Below, piece by piece: positions 19,928-29,561 of a stretch of 64,000 bases of DNA (the first letter of the stretch is position 1; each line of letters starts with the position of its first letter). The notes under the pieces are model-generated. The model saw nothing but the letters and a program-made list of their open reading frames with translations. It did not search any database and had not been told where the DNA came from. Source of the DNA: Simplicispira psychrophila DSM 11588 (GTDB lineage: Bacteria; Pseudomonadota; Gammaproteobacteria; Burkholderiales; Burkholderiaceae_C); the NCBI RefSeq assembly GCF_000688255.1, contig NZ_JHYS01000009.1, positions 1-64,000 on the forward strand, given 5' to 3'. Made by a program: the position numbers and the translations under genes.

Positions 19928-19940
19928 AGGACTGCTGGCG

Positions 19941-21518
19941 ATGACTTCACAGAACCTGTTCTGCGCGCTGCGCGCGGCCTTTCCCGCCGAGCTCGATCAG
20001 ACTGCGGTCGAAACCACGGCGCCGGATGGCCAAGTACTGCTCTATAGCTGGCGCGACCTCGACCACGCCAGCGCACGCATGGCCAATTTGCTGGCATCGC
20101 TGGATTTACCTGCCGGCAGCCGCATTGCGGTGCAGGTTGAAAAATCGGTTGAAGCCATGGTGCTGTATCTGGCAACGCTGCGCGCCGGACATGTGTTTTT
20201 GCCGCTGAACACGGCCTATCAAAGCAATGAAATCAGCTATTTTGTCGGTAATGCCGAGCCGGCGGTGGTGGTGTGCACACCTGGAAATTTTGGCTGGGTG
20301 TCAAAAATCGCTTTCACCGCGGGGACGCAGCAGGTGTTCACGCTCGGCGATGATCGCAGCGGCAGTCTGCTCGAGCGCGCTGCGCACCACAGCGACGTGC
20401 ACCAGCCCGTCGCCCAAACTGCAGATGATTTGGCGGCGATTTTGTACACTAGCGGCACCACCGGGCGCAGCAAAGGGGCGATGCTGACACACGGCAATCT
20501 GCTGTCCAACGCGCTGGTGCTGAAAGACTATTGGGGCTGGCGCACGCCAGAGCAGGGCGGTGATGTGCTGATCCATGTGCTGCCGATTTTTCATGTGCAT
20601 GGTTTGTTTGTCGCCATCCACGCCGCGCTGCTCAATGCCAGCAAGATGATCTGGTTGGCCAAGTTTGACCCACAGGCCGTCATTGCGGCGCTGCCGCGCG
20701 CCACGGTGTTCATGGGGGTGCCCACGCTGTATGTGCGCCTGTTGGCCGAGCCGGGCTTGACGCCAGAGGTAGCGGCGCACATGCGTTTGTTTATCTCCGG
20801 CTCCGCGCCGCTGCTGCTGGACACCTTCAACGCTTGGCAGCAGCGCACCGGCCATACCATTCTGGAGCGCTACGGCATGAGCGAAACCGCCATGCTGACC
20901 TCCAATCCCTACCGCGCTGATGCGCGCCATGTCGGCGCGCACGGGCCAGAGAGCGAACGCCGTGGCGGCACGGTGGGTTTTGCGCTACCCGGCGTGGATC
21001 TGCGCGTGGTGGATGACGCTGGTCAGGCACTGCCCGCCGGGCAGATCGGCAACATCCAGGTGCAAGGCGCTAACGTCTTCAAAGGCTACTGGCGCATGCC
21101 CGAGAAGACGCTGGAAGAGTTCACGCCAGACGGCTGGTTCAAGACCGGCGATGTCGGGCAGGTCGATCCACGCGGCTACGTCACCATCGTCGGACGCAGC
21201 AAAGATCTGATTATTTCCGGTGGCTACAACGTCTATCCGGCGGAGATTGAAGGCTGCATCAACGCTATGCCCGGTGTGGCCGAAAGTGCTGTGGTTGGCG
21301 TGCCGCACCCTGATTTTGGTGAGGTCGGTGTGGCGGTGCTGATCGCCCAACCTGGGACGCAGCTGGACGCTGAGGCAGTGCTGGCGCAACTCAAGACCGA
21401 ACTGGCGAATTTCAAAATTCCCAAACGTTGCTTTATCGCCACTGCGCTACCGCGCAATACTATGGGCAAGGTGCAAAAAAACTTACTGCGCGAGGAGTAT
21501 AAATTGCTATTTAATTAA
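19941..21518 (+). CDS. matB: Malonyl-CoA synthetase
   Basis: 525 aa AMP-forming ligase. Core motifs are ILYTSGTTGRSKGAMLTHGN (about 168-187), ERYGMSETAML, GWFKTGDVG and the C-terminal ALPRNTMGKVQKN with the catalytic Lys. Context with malonyl-CoA decarboxylase supports malonate as substrate: MatB makes malonyl-CoA, and the decarboxylase turns it into acetyl-CoA. It begins 13 bases after the crotonase stop, with AAAGGA upstream. The stop codon lies inside a repeat copy. A related acyl-CoA ligase specificity cannot be excluded. Confidence 0.85.
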   Translation: MTSQNLFCALRAAFPAELDQTAVETTAPDGQVLLYSWRDLDHASARMANLLASLDLPAGSRIAVQVEKSVEAMVLYLATLRAGHVFLPLNTAYQSNEISYFVGNAEPAVVVCTPGNFGWVSKIAFTAGTQQVFTLGDDRSGSLLERAAHHSDVHQPVAQTADDLAAILYTSGTTGRSKGAMLTHGNLLSNALVLKDYWGWRTPEQGGDVLIHVLPIFHVHGLFVAIHAALLNASKMIWLAKFDPQAVIAALPRATVFMGVPTLYVRLLAEPGLTPEVAAHMRLFISGSAPLLLDTFNAWQQRTGHTILERYGMSETAMLTSNPYRADARHVGAHGPESERRGGTVGFALPGVDLRVVDDAGQALPAGQIGNIQVQGANVFKGYWRMPEKTLEEFTPDGWFKTGDVGQVDPRGYVTIVGRSKDLIISGGYNVYPAEIEGCINAMPGVAESAVVGVPHPDFGEVGVAVLIAQPGTQLDAEAVLAQLKTELANFKIPKRCFIATALPRNTMGKVQKNLLREEYKLLFN

Positions 21519-21559
21519 TAGCTAATTGCGCTTGTTAGATAAGCGCTATAGCCGGATTT
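21505..21559. repeat. Dispersed intergenic palindromic repeat, copy 6
   Basis: TAATAGCTAATTGCGCTTGTT, then GATAAGCGCTATAGCCGG. It lies between the convergent matB and uspA genes. The matB stop falls in one arm and the uspA stop at its other end, so both genes end in the repeat. Confidence 0.75.
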
Positions 21560-22001
21560 AGCGTAAAACCAGTACCGGCATATTGGCGTGCGTTAGTACG
21601 TGCTGCGTCTCGCTGCCCAGCAACATGCGCTGTATGCCTTTGCGGCCATGCGAGGCCATCACGATCAGGTCGCAATGGTGGTTTTGAGCGGTTTCAATCA
21701 CGGACTCCGCCACCAGATCCGACTTGACCACCACGGCAGTCACGGCCACGTTTTGCGCGTCGCCTTTGCTTTTGATCGCCTTTACCAAAGTGCTTGCCGC
21801 TTCGCTCCACTGTTTTTCAATGCGTTTCATGTCGTTGGCGTCGGTGGCCAATCCGCCTTCAAAGTAACTGCGAGGATAGTTGGGTACCACTTTGAGCGCG
21901 ATGACCGCAGCACCCGTCAGCGCCGCCAAAGACAGGCCTGCATCGACCGCTTTGTCTGACAAAGGTGATCCATCGGTGGCGATCAAAATGCACTTATACA
22001 T
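21558..22001 (-). CDS. Universal stress protein, UspA family
   Basis: 147 aa single Usp domain. It begins MYKCILIATDGSPLSDKAVD, and its nucleotide-binding signature is MASHGRKGIQRMLLGSET (Gx2Gx9GS pattern), so it probably binds ATP. AAAGGA precedes the ATG. The promoter region it shares with ccoI has an FNR box at 22056-22069. A -10-like TAAGCT (minus strand, 22027-22032) places the box near -41.5 of a uspA start, which fits FNR/Anr activation of stress proteins at low oxygen. Confidence 0.9.
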   Translation of the reverse strand: MYKCILIATDGSPLSDKAVDAGLSLAALTGAAVIALKVVPNYPRSYFEGGLATDANDMKRIEKQWSEAASTLVKAIKSKGDAQNVAVTAVVVKSDLVAESVIETAQNHHCDLIVMASHGRKGIQRMLLGSETQHVLTHANMPVLVLR

Positions 22002-22055
22002 GGCGAATTCCTTTATTGAGTGGGTGAGCTTAGGGCTGAATATTGTTTTTTAGAG

Positions 22056-22069
22056 TTGATGTAAGTCAA
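22056..22069. promoter_or_regulatory. FNR/Anr box between uspA and ccoI
   Basis: TTGATGTAAGTCAA matches TTGAT-N4-(A/G)TCAA. Spacing suits class II activation of uspA on the minus strand. For ccoI the same geometry would put the start at the annotated ATG; TAGACT at 22092-22097 is a weak -10. Confidence 0.75.
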
Positions 22070-22103
22070 GTTAGTGGGCGCATAAGGTCGCTAGACTTGA
22101 GCC

Positions 22104-24545
22104 ATGTCAATAAATATCGGTGCTCATTCTCCCTCGGAAGAGATGGGTAATAGGCCTGCACAGCTGTCTGCTGCCAGAACTACCGACGCGTTATTGGATG
22201 ATCCGCAGGAGTGGTCGGCATTTGGCCGGCCCTGGACCGAAACCGGCCGCCAGACGCCATCGGCTGGCGCCTGGGAGTCGCATGTGGTGATTGGCGGAAT
22301 GCATTGTGCCGCCTGTGCCTTGACGATTGAAGATGCGCTGCGCGCCGTGCCAGGGGTTGCGCAAGCCGATGTCAGTGCTGCCACACAGCGTGCGCGTGTG
22401 GTCTGGCACCCCGAACAGGTACAACCTTCGCAGTGGCTGGCGGCGGTGCGCACGGCGGGTTATAGCGCTTTGCCGGCCATGGATGCCTTGGCGCGCGAGC
22501 AACGCCAACGTGAAAAACGCAAGGCTTTGTGGCGTTGGCTGTTGTCGGGTTTTTGCATGATGCAAGTCATGATGTATGCGTGGCCTGCTTATATTGCGCA
22601 GCCCGGCGACCTGACGCAAGAGATGGAAACTCTGCTGCGCTGGGCTTCTTGGGTCATCACGCTGCCGATGCTGCTGTTTGCCTGCGGGCCATTTTTTGCC
22701 AGCGCATGGCGTGACATTCACCAGCGCCGCGTCAGTATGGATTTGCCGGTGGCTTTGGGCATGGCGATCACTTTTATCGTCAGCACGGCCGGCACCTTTG
22801 AGCCCTCCGGTCTTTTTGGCCGCGAAGTTTTTTTCGACTCCCTCTCCATGTTTGTGTTTTTTCTGCTCACCGGTCGCTGGCTGGAGTTGCGCTTGCGCGA
22901 CCGCACGGCAGGCGCGCTGGAAGCAGTCATGAATCGCTTGCCTGAGAGTGTGGAGCGGCGCAGCGCCAGTGGTGCTTTTGAGCGCGTCGCCGTGCGCCGT
23001 TTGGCGCTGGGTGATGTGGTGAAAGTGCTGCCGGGCGAGGCGTTTCCGGCCGATGGCTGCATCACCCGTGGCGATACCTTGGCCGATGAGGCACTGCTCA
23101 CCGGTGAATCCACGCCCGTTCTGCGCCCGCAAGGTAGCCATGTAACGGCAGGCAGTTACAACTTGCAGGCGGTCGTCGAGGTATGTGTGGAAGGCATAGG
23201 CCAAAGCACCCGTTTTGCTCAAATCGTCGCTCTCATGGAAAGCGCCTCGCTGCAAAAGCCCCGTCTGGCCCAATTGGCAGACCGTGTCGCACGGCCTTTT
23301 TTAGTGTTGATGCTGGTCGCGGCAGTATTGGCGGCGGTCTGGTGGTGGCCCACGGATCCTGGCCATGCGCTGATGGTAGCGGTATCGGTGCTGATCGTCA
23401 CTTGTCCTTGTGCCCTGTCTTTGGCGACGCCAGTGGCCATGCTGTCTGCTGCGGGCACGCTGGCGCGCAGCGGTGTGCTGGTGCGCAATTTGCAGGGTCT
23501 TGAAGCATTGGCAGAAATAGATACAGTTGTGTTTGACAAAACCGGTACCTTGACGCATGACGGTATGGTGGTGCGTGCGGTTCACACCCAAGGGACGTTG
23601 GTAGCGGCTGATGCGCTGGCGCTGGCGGCCGCACTGGCGCGCCAGTCACTGCACCCGGTTTCGCGTGCTTTGGTCAGCGCGGTGCAGGACGAAGCTGCGC
23701 TGGCGCGTTGGCACGTGAGTGAGGTGCAGGAAATCAGCGGCTATGGGCTGACGGCGCAGTTGCGCGATACCCAAGGTGTGTTGCCGGTGTGTCAAGTGGT
23801 GTTGGGCTCGGCACGTCACGCGCAACAACCATCTCCCGCAGTGGATTGGCCCGACGATGCGGCGTTTGCACAGCAGGTGGTATTGGCTTGGCAGCGTGGC
23901 GATGCGGCGCCAGTGGCGTTGGCCCGTTTTGATTTGAGTGAAGATTTGCGCGCTGATGCTACTGCTGTGGTACAGATGTTGCGTACATCAGGGATTGCTG
24001 TGCAATTGCTCTCGGGAGATCGAGCTGTGGCTGTCGCACGCATTGCCAAACGGGCTGGCATCGAGCAGTGGCAGGGCGACTGTGCACCGCAAGACAAATT
24101 AGCCGCATTGCAAGCGTTGCAAGCGGACGGCCAGCGTGTGGCCATGGTGGGCGATGGGCTCAACGATGGCCCTGTGCTGGCTGGCGCACATGTGTCTTTT
24201 GCGTTTGGTCGAGCCGTTCCGCTGGCACAATCGCGCTCTGATTTTGTTGTGCTTGGCAGCAGTTTGGCGGTGATTGCTCAGTCTGTCGTATTGGCGCGTC
24301 GCACCTTGCGCATTGTGCGCCAGAACTTATGGTGGGCAGCAGGTTATAACGCGCTAAGCGTGCCATTGGCTATTGCCGGCTATATGCCCGCATGGTTGGC
24401 TGGCCTGGGTATGGCGCTCAGTTCGTTGCTGGTGGTGCTGAATGCAGCGCGCCTGTCACGCTCCTTGCCGTCGTTGGGGTCTGAAGCCAATGCTGCGCTA
24501 GGAGTGAAAGACCCGCTATGCGCTGCTATTACATTAGCCGCCTGA
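22104..24545 (+). CDS. ccoI: Copper-translocating P-type ATPase for cbb3 oxidase assembly
   Basis: 813 aa P1B-ATPase of the FixI/CcoI type that exports copper for the CuB site of cbb3 oxidase. Features in order: metal-binding GMHCAACAL (about 65), eight predicted helices, the membrane CPC in VTCPCALSLATP (about 433), phosphorylation site DKTGTLT (about 477) and MVGDGLNDGPVL (about 681). It heads the ccoI-ccoS-ccoNOQP run. The ATG at 22104 has a weak Shine-Dalgarno; the next in-frame ATG at 22143 is possible and would better suit an FNR-dependent start site. Confidence 0.92.
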   Translation: MSINIGAHSPSEEMGNRPAQLSAARTTDALLDDPQEWSAFGRPWTETGRQTPSAGAWESHVVIGGMHCAACALTIEDALRAVPGVAQADVSAATQRARVVWHPEQVQPSQWLAAVRTAGYSALPAMDALAREQRQREKRKALWRWLLSGFCMMQVMMYAWPAYIAQPGDLTQEMETLLRWASWVITLPMLLFACGPFFASAWRDIHQRRVSMDLPVALGMAITFIVSTAGTFEPSGLFGREVFFDSLSMFVFFLLTGRWLELRLRDRTAGALEAVMNRLPESVERRSASGAFERVAVRRLALGDVVKVLPGEAFPADGCITRGDTLADEALLTGESTPVLRPQGSHVTAGSYNLQAVVEVCVEGIGQSTRFAQIVALMESASLQKPRLAQLADRVARPFLVLMLVAAVLAAVWWWPTDPGHALMVAVSVLIVTCPCALSLATPVAMLSAAGTLARSGVLVRNLQGLEALAEIDTVVFDKTGTLTHDGMVVRAVHTQGTLVAADALALAAALARQSLHPVSRALVSAVQDEAALARWHVSEVQEISGYGLTAQLRDTQGVLPVCQVVLGSARHAQQPSPAVDWPDDAAFAQQVVLAWQRGDAAPVALARFDLSEDLRADATAVVQMLRTSGIAVQLLSGDRAVAVARIAKRAGIEQWQGDCAPQDKLAALQALQADGQRVAMVGDGLNDGPVLAGAHVSFAFGRAVPLAQSRSDFVVLGSSLAVIAQSVVLARRTLRIVRQNLWWAAGYNALSVPLAIAGYMPAWLAGLGMALSSLLVVLNAARLSRSLPSLGSEANAALGVKDPLCAAITLAA

Positions 24546-24561
24546 TTTTTGGAGCTTTCGC

Positions 24562-24696
24562 ATGGACATTCTTTATTTACTGATTCCGTTGTCCGTGGTT
24601 CTTGTGTTGCTCATCATCATTGGTCTTTGGTGGGCTGTGGATCGTGGGCAGTTTGAGAATGTCGAGCAAGAAGGCGAGCGTATTCTTCGTGATTAA
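24562..24696 (+). CDS. ccoS: cbb3 oxidase maturation protein CcoS
   Basis: 44-aa single-helix protein. MDILYLLIPLSVVLVLLIII is followed by GLWWAVDRGQFENVEQEGER and ILRD; the FWWAVxxGQFxxxxxEGxRIL pattern marks CcoS. It is needed to insert haem and copper into CcoN. It sits between ccoI and ccoN as in many cco clusters, with TGGAG upstream of the ATG. Confidence 0.92.
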   Translation: MDILYLLIPLSVVLVLLIIIGLWWAVDRGQFENVEQEGERILRD

Positions 24697-24710
24697 TTGA
24701 TGCTCGTCAA
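24697..24710 (+). promoter_or_regulatory. FNR/Anr box and class II promoter of ccoN
   Basis: TTGATGCTCGTCAA begins directly after the ccoS stop codon. Its centre (24703.5) lies about 41.5 bases before a start site predicted from the -10 hexamer TAATAC at 24732-24737. This is the classic class II FNR layout and implies low-oxygen induction of ccoNOQP. Confidence 0.82.
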
Positions 24711-24762
24711 AATCCCTATTGCTGGTCTGGTTAATACTTTCGCTCAAATCAAGAGGTGCCCG

Positions 24763-26205
24763 ATGGATATTCCAAAAAATGCAGATGCTGCGCACTACAA
24801 CGACACCGTTGTACGCCAGTTTTCAATTATGGCGGTGGTATGGGGAGTGGTAGGTATGCTGGTAGGCGTTTTTGTCGCCTCCCAGCTTGCTTGGCCCGAA
24901 CTGAACTTCGGCATTCCGTGGCTGAGTTATGGCCGCTTACGACCCTTGCACACCAATGCAGTGATCTTTGCTTTTGGCGGCAGTGCACTCATTGGCACCA
25001 GCTACTACGTAGTACAGCGTACCTGCCAAGTGCGCCTGTTTGCCGGACGACTGGCGGCTTTTACCTTCTGGGGCTGGCAATTGGTTATCGTGGCTGCAGC
25101 CATCAGTCTGCCGATGGGTTACACCCAAGGCAAGGAGTATGCCGAGCTTGAGTGGCCGATTGACATCCTGATCGCTGTGGTTTGGGTAGCCTATGCCATA
25201 GTGTTCTTTGGCACTATCGGAATGCGCAAGGTACGCCACATTTACGTGGCTAACTGGTTCTACGGCGCCTTCATCTTGGCTGTTGCCTTGCTGCATATTG
25301 TCAACAGTGCCGCGATTCCAGCGGGTTTCATGAAGAGTTACTCTGCCTATGCAGGTGTGCAGGACGCCATGGTGCAGTGGTGGTACGGTCACAACGCTGT
25401 GGGCTTCTTCCTGACGGCAGGCTTCCTGGGGATGATGTATTACTTCATTCCCAAGCAGGCTGGCCGTCCGGTGTATAGCTATCGCTTGTCTATCGTTCAC
25501 TTTTGGGCATTGATCTTTACCTATATGTGGGCGGGTCCACACCACCTGCACTACACCGCACTGCCTGATTGGACGCAATCGGTAGGCATGGTGTTCTCGT
25601 TGATTTTGCTGGCTCCTAGCTGGGGCGGCATGATTAACGGTGTGATGACTCTCTCAGGTGCTTGGCATAAGCTGCGTGATGATCCGATCTTGCGCTTCCT
25701 GATCGTCTCCCTGTCCTTTTATGGTATGTCAACGTTTGAAGGTCCCATGATGGCTATCAAGACGGTGAATGCCTTGAGCCACTACACCGACTGGACTGTG
25801 GGCCACGTGCACGCGGGTGCTTTGGGCTGGGTGGGTTTGATTACCATGGGATCCCTGTATTACCTGATTCCCCGCCTGTTTGGCAAAGAAAAAATGCATT
25901 CCATCAAGGCGATTGAGCTGCATTTCTGGCTGGCCACGATTGGTATCGTGCTGTACATCGCCTCCATGTGGATCGCCGGCGTGATGCAGGGTCTGATGTG
26001 GCGCGCTGTCAACGATGACGGAACGCTTACTTATACCTTTGTCGAAGGCGTCAAAGCTACCTATCCGTTCTATGTCATCCGTGTGACTGGTGGAGCGCTT
26101 TATCTGACGGGTATGTTGATCATGGCTTGGAACGTATGGGTTACCGCCATGTCGGGTCGCTCGGTCAACGTGGCCATTCCTGCCATTAAGCCGGCGCACG
26201 CCTGA
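24763..26205 (+). CDS. ccoN: cbb3-type cytochrome c oxidase subunit I
   Basis: 480 aa, the catalytic haem-copper subunit with about 12 membrane helices; it reduces O2 and pumps protons. The CuB/haem His-rich segments are [20 protein letters not shown] and [35 protein letters not shown] carries a low-spin haem His. The ATG at 24763 has AAGAGG upstream and lies after the FNR-dependent promoter; a longer frame starting at 24697 would begin in the FNR box. Base use is less GC-rich than in the neighbouring ilvD or cyd genes. Confidence 0.95.
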   Translation: MDIPKNADAAHYNDTVVRQFSIMAVVWGVVGMLVGVFVASQLAWPELNFGIPWLSYGRLRPLHTNAVIFAFGGSALIGTSYYVVQRTCQVRLFAGRLAAFTFWGWQLVIVAAAISLPMGYTQGKEYAELEWPIDILIAVVWVAYAIVFFGTIGMRKVRHIYVANWFYGAFILAVALLHIVNSAAIPAGFMKSYSAYAGVQDAMVQWWYGHNAVGFFLTAGFLGMMYYFIPKQAGRPVYSYRLSIVHFWALIFTYMWAGPHHLHYTALPDWTQSVGMVFSLILLAPSWGGMINGVMTLSGAWHKLRDDPILRFLIVSLSFYGMSTFEGPMMAIKTVNALSHYTDWTVGHVHAGALGWVGLITMGSLYYLIPRLFGKEKMHSIKAIELHFWLATIGIVLYIASMWIAGVMQGLMWRAVNDDGTLTYTFVEGVKATYPFYVIRVTGGALYLTGMLIMAWNVWVTAMSGRSVNVAIPAIKPAHA

Positions 26206-26223
26206 TTTACGAGGAGTCCATTT

Positions 26224-26856
26224 ATGTCACAACAAAATAAAACTACCTCGACCGGATTCACCCACGAAACCGTGGAAACCAACAATCTCTTGATGATCGT
26301 ATTGATTATTCTGGTGGTTGCGGTAGGTGGGTTGGTCGAAATTGTCCCGCTATTCTTCCAAAAATCCACTACTGAAGCGGTTCAGGGCGTTGAGCCTTAC
26401 GCTCCGCTTCAGCTGATGGGGCGCGATATTTATTTGCGTGAAGGTTGCTACAACTGTCATTCGCAAATGATTCGTCCATTCCGCGCTGAAACCTTGCGTT
26501 ATGGCCACTACTCGGTAGCAGGTGAGTTTGTATATGACCACCCATTTCAGTGGGGCAGCAAGCGCACGGGTCCCGATCTGCACCGGGTCGGCGGTAAATA
26601 CAGTGATGAATGGCATCGTATTCACCTGAACAACCCGCGTGATGTAGTTCCTGAGTCCAACATGCCAGCCTATTCATGGCTCGAAAAATCGACCCTCGAT
26701 CCTTCTGATGTGGCTCCTCGCATGAAGGCTTTGCGTACTGTAGGTGTGCCTTACACGGATGCACAGATTACGGCTGCGCCCGACGAGATCAAAGGCAAGA
26801 CGGAAATGGACGCATTGGTTGCCTATTTGCAGGTGATGGGCCGCGCGCTCAAGTAA
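26224..26856 (+). CDS. ccoO: cbb3-type cytochrome c oxidase subunit II (monohaem)
   Basis: 210 aa with one N-terminal membrane anchor (about 22-45) and a periplasmic cytochrome c domain. Haem is attached at CYNCH (about 75-79), followed by [18 protein letters not shown], very typical of CcoO. It passes electrons from CcoP to CcoN. It lies 18 bases after ccoN with AGGAG upstream. Confidence 0.95.
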   Translation: MSQQNKTTSTGFTHETVETNNLLMIVLIILVVAVGGLVEIVPLFFQKSTTEAVQGVEPYAPLQLMGRDIYLREGCYNCHSQMIRPFRAETLRYGHYSVAGEFVYDHPFQWGSKRTGPDLHRVGGKYSDEWHRIHLNNPRDVVPESNMPAYSWLEKSTLDPSDVAPRMKALRTVGVPYTDAQITAAPDEIKGKTEMDALVAYLQVMGRALK

Positions 26857-26869
26857 CAAGGACATGAAC

Positions 26870-27007
26870 ATGGATATCACTACCATGCGGATCATGGTCA
26901 CGCTGGCATCGTTTACCTGCTTTATCGGTATTTGGGTATGGGCTTATTCGAAGCGTAACCAGGCTGGGTTTGATGAGGCTGCCCAGCTCCCTTTTCTACA
27001 AGACTGA
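26870..27007 (+). CDS. ccoQ: cbb3 oxidase small subunit CcoQ
   Basis: 45 aa, single helix: MDITTMRIMVTLASFTCFIG then IWVWAYSKRNQAGFDEAAQL. This fits CcoQ (FixQ), which stabilises the NOP complex. The ATG at 26870 is preferred over 26864 because AAGGA then has 7-base spacing. Too short for many gene finders. Confidence 0.88.
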   Translation: MDITTMRIMVTLASFTCFIGIWVWAYSKRNQAGFDEAAQLPFLQD

Positions 27008-27031
27008 AACCTTCCAGAACGAGAACACCCC

Positions 27032-27946
27032 ATGAGTGACTTCACTAGTAATTTCTGGTCGGTTTATGTGGCCGGAATGACCTTTATCGGTATTCTTGCC
27101 TGCCTGCTCCTGTTATGGATCACAGCACGCAAAAAAGTCGTTTCGACCAGCGACAACACCACGGGCCATGTCTGGGATGAGGACCTGACCGAAATGAATA
27201 ATCCAATGCCACGGTGGTGGATGTGGATGTTTGTTTTAACAATCATTTTTGCGCTGGGTTATCTTGTCGCTTATCCAGGAATGGGAAAATACGCTGGAAT
27301 GTTTGGATGGAGCCAGAATGGAGAATATGACGCTGAAGTGGCTAAAGCTAATATTGAGTTGGAGCCGCTGTATGCGCGCTTTACCTCCATGAAACCAGAA
27401 GATGTTGCACGTGACCCTCAAGCAATGGCTATTGGTGAACGCCTGTTCATGAATAACTGCGCCCAATGTCATGGCTCCGATGCGCGAGGTGGCAAAGGAT
27501 TTCCCAACTTGACAGATACAGACTGGCTTCATGGGGGATCTACTGAGAAAATCCATGAAACTTTAGAAAAAGGTCGTATTGGAAATATGCCTCCCATGGC
27601 TGCTGCAGTCGGCACACCAGAAGATGTACGTAATGTGGCGCACTATGTTCTGAGCCTTTCGGGTAGTCCTCATGATTCGCTGCGGGCGTCGCTGGGTAAG
27701 CCAAAGTTTGCAGCTTGCGCCGCTTGCCATGGTATGGATGGCAAGGGTAATCAGGGCATAGGTGCTCCCAATCTGACGGACGACATCTGGCTGCATGGAT
27801 GGGGTGAGGATGCGATCACTGCCATGATCAACAATGGCAAGATGAATCAAATGCCTGCCCAGGCAGGAAAACTCACTCCCGCACAGATTGATGTGTTGAC
27901 AGCCTATGTATGGGGCTTCTCCAATCAAAAAAACGCAGTACGCTAA
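27032..27946 (+). CDS. ccoP: cbb3-type cytochrome c oxidase subunit III (dihaem)
   Basis: 304 aa with N-terminal membrane helices (the conserved WDEDLTEMNNPMPRWWMWMF segment precedes the second) and two cytochrome c domains, CAQCH (about 142) and CAACH (about 228). It receives electrons from soluble cytochromes c. The spaced PRWWMW motif is a family hallmark. AT content rises from here towards rraA. A good terminator follows, so ccoG is probably transcribed separately or by readthrough. Confidence 0.95.
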   Translation: MSDFTSNFWSVYVAGMTFIGILACLLLLWITARKKVVSTSDNTTGHVWDEDLTEMNNPMPRWWMWMFVLTIIFALGYLVAYPGMGKYAGMFGWSQNGEYDAEVAKANIELEPLYARFTSMKPEDVARDPQAMAIGERLFMNNCAQCHGSDARGGKGFPNLTDTDWLHGGSTEKIHETLEKGRIGNMPPMAAAVGTPEDVRNVAHYVLSLSGSPHDSLRASLGKPKFAACAACHGMDGKGNQGIGAPNLTDDIWLHGWGEDAITAMINNGKMNQMPAQAGKLTPAQIDVLTAYVWGFSNQKNAVR

Positions 27947-27960
27947 AATAGCTCTCCTCG

Positions 27961-27991
27961 GAGGTGGTGTGTAAAGCACCACCTCATTTTT
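27961..27991 (+). terminator. Intrinsic terminator after ccoNOQP
   Basis: GAGGTGGTG, a 7-base loop, CACCACCTC, then ATTTTT. Confidence 0.88.
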
Positions 27992-28027
27992 GCTATGGTG
28001 TATTTTCTTTTGGAAGATCGCTGATTC

Positions 28028-29476
28028 ATGACATCCCCCATTGGGAAGCCACGCAAGGTTATCCCCATCGCACCTGTTACGTCTGCACCCACATTAAAGG
28101 GTGAAGCTGTATCCTCGTTATATGAGGCCCAAAAGAAAATCTATCCCCGCTCGATCAGCGGGGTTTTTGCGCGTTGGCGTTGGGTGATGGTAATCCTCAC
28201 ACAGCTTGTCTTCTACGGATTGCCATGGCTTGAGTGGGGGCAACGCCAGATGGTGTTGTTTGATCTCGGCGCTAGGCGATTTTATATTTTCGGCTTGGTA
28301 CTATACCCACAGGATTTCATTTATTTGACAGCTTTGTTGATCATTTCAGCATTATCGCTATTCTTGTTCACTGCTGTGGCGGGTCGTTTATGGTGTGGCT
28401 TTGCCTGTCCACAAACGGTATACACAGAAATTTTTATGTGGATCGAGCACAAGATCGAAGGTGATCGTAGTGCGCGGTTGCGGTTAGATTCCAGCTCGTG
28501 GAAATTTGAGAAAATATGGAAAAAGACAGTTAAACAAAGTCTTTGGGTGATTTTCTCGGTATGGACTGGTTTCACTTTCGTTGGTTATTTCATCCCTATT
28601 CGTGAATTAGGTGTCGAGTTGCTTGCTCTGCAAGGCGGCTGGCAGATTTTTTGGGTGCTATTTTACGGTTTTGCCACTTATGGTAATGCAGGCTTTCTGC
28701 GTGAACAAGTGTGTAAATATATGTGTCCTTACGCGCGTTTTCAAAGTGCAATGTTTGACAAGGATACCCTGATCGTTACCTATGACGAGGTTCGGGGCGA
28801 ACCTCGTGGCCCACGTATCAAAACAGTGGATTACAAAGCCAAAGGATTGGGTGACTGCATCGATTGCACCTTGTGCGTTCAGGTATGTCCTGTTGGAATT
28901 GATATCCGTGATGGGCTGCAATATGAGTGCATAGGGTGCGGCTTGTGTGTGGATGCATGCAACAATGTCATGGATAAAATGAATTATCCTCGTGGCTTGA
29001 TCCGATTTTCTACACAAAACGGTGTTGCTAAAGGCTGGAATCAATCGCAGATATTTCGTCGTGTCATGCGTCCCCGGGTACTGATTTATAGCAGTGTTTT
29101 AGTGGCTTTGTGTGCTGCCATGTTGATTAGTCTACTGTCGCGCACCCCTCTTAAAGTGGATGTAGTACGAGATCGCGCTGCACTTTCACGTATTGTGGCT
29201 GGTGGAAAGTTGGAAAATATATATCGTCTTCAGATTATGAATGCAACTGAAGTTTTGCAACGTTATCGTATAAAAGCGCGTGGGCTGGATGGCTTAGAAG
29301 TGGTTTCAGACCCTGAAATTAAAATAGATGGCGCACAGTCTCGTTGGGTAGCTGTTCGTCTTCAGATTCCATATGGATCTGCTAAGCCCGGGTCGCATGC
29401 AGTCGAGTTTGATATCGAGGCAATTGATTCTGATACGCGACTAGTTGAGAAATCTGTATTTTTGGTTCCTCGGTGA
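28028..29476 (+). CDS. ccoG: cbb3 oxidase accessory ferredoxin-like membrane protein CcoG
   Basis: 482 aa (RdxA/FixG family). Several membrane helices surround a CGFACPQTVYTEIFMW segment. Two 4Fe-4S clusters are bound by CIDCTLCVQVCPVGID and CIGCGLCVDAC. A C-terminal Ig-like periplasmic domain follows (about 370-480). CcoG reduces Cu(II) for CuB insertion. GGAAGA lies upstream of the ATG. Codon use is markedly AT-richer than in the cyd or mal genes. Confidence 0.93.
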   Translation: MTSPIGKPRKVIPIAPVTSAPTLKGEAVSSLYEAQKKIYPRSISGVFARWRWVMVILTQLVFYGLPWLEWGQRQMVLFDLGARRFYIFGLVLYPQDFIYLTALLIISALSLFLFTAVAGRLWCGFACPQTVYTEIFMWIEHKIEGDRSARLRLDSSSWKFEKIWKKTVKQSLWVIFSVWTGFTFVGYFIPIRELGVELLALQGGWQIFWVLFYGFATYGNAGFLREQVCKYMCPYARFQSAMFDKDTLIVTYDEVRGEPRGPRIKTVDYKAKGLGDCIDCTLCVQVCPVGIDIRDGLQYECIGCGLCVDACNNVMDKMNYPRGLIRFSTQNGVAKGWNQSQIFRRVMRPRVLIYSSVLVALCAAMLISLLSRTPLKVDVVRDRAALSRIVAGGKLENIYRLQIMNATEVLQRYRIKARGLDGLEVVSDPEIKIDGAQSRWVAVRLQIPYGSAKPGSHAVEFDIEAIDSDTRLVEKSVFLVPR

Positions 29477-29561
29477 AATTTGTATTAATATTTATATACT
29501 TAGTTAATTAATAATAAATTTAAATAAATATTATTTAAAAATATTTTTGGGAGTTATTTTA

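Noticed and set aside
24500-24550. A further repeat copy over the ccoI stop
   Set aside because: Only a short GCGCTGCTATTA-like match; too weak to separate from chance.
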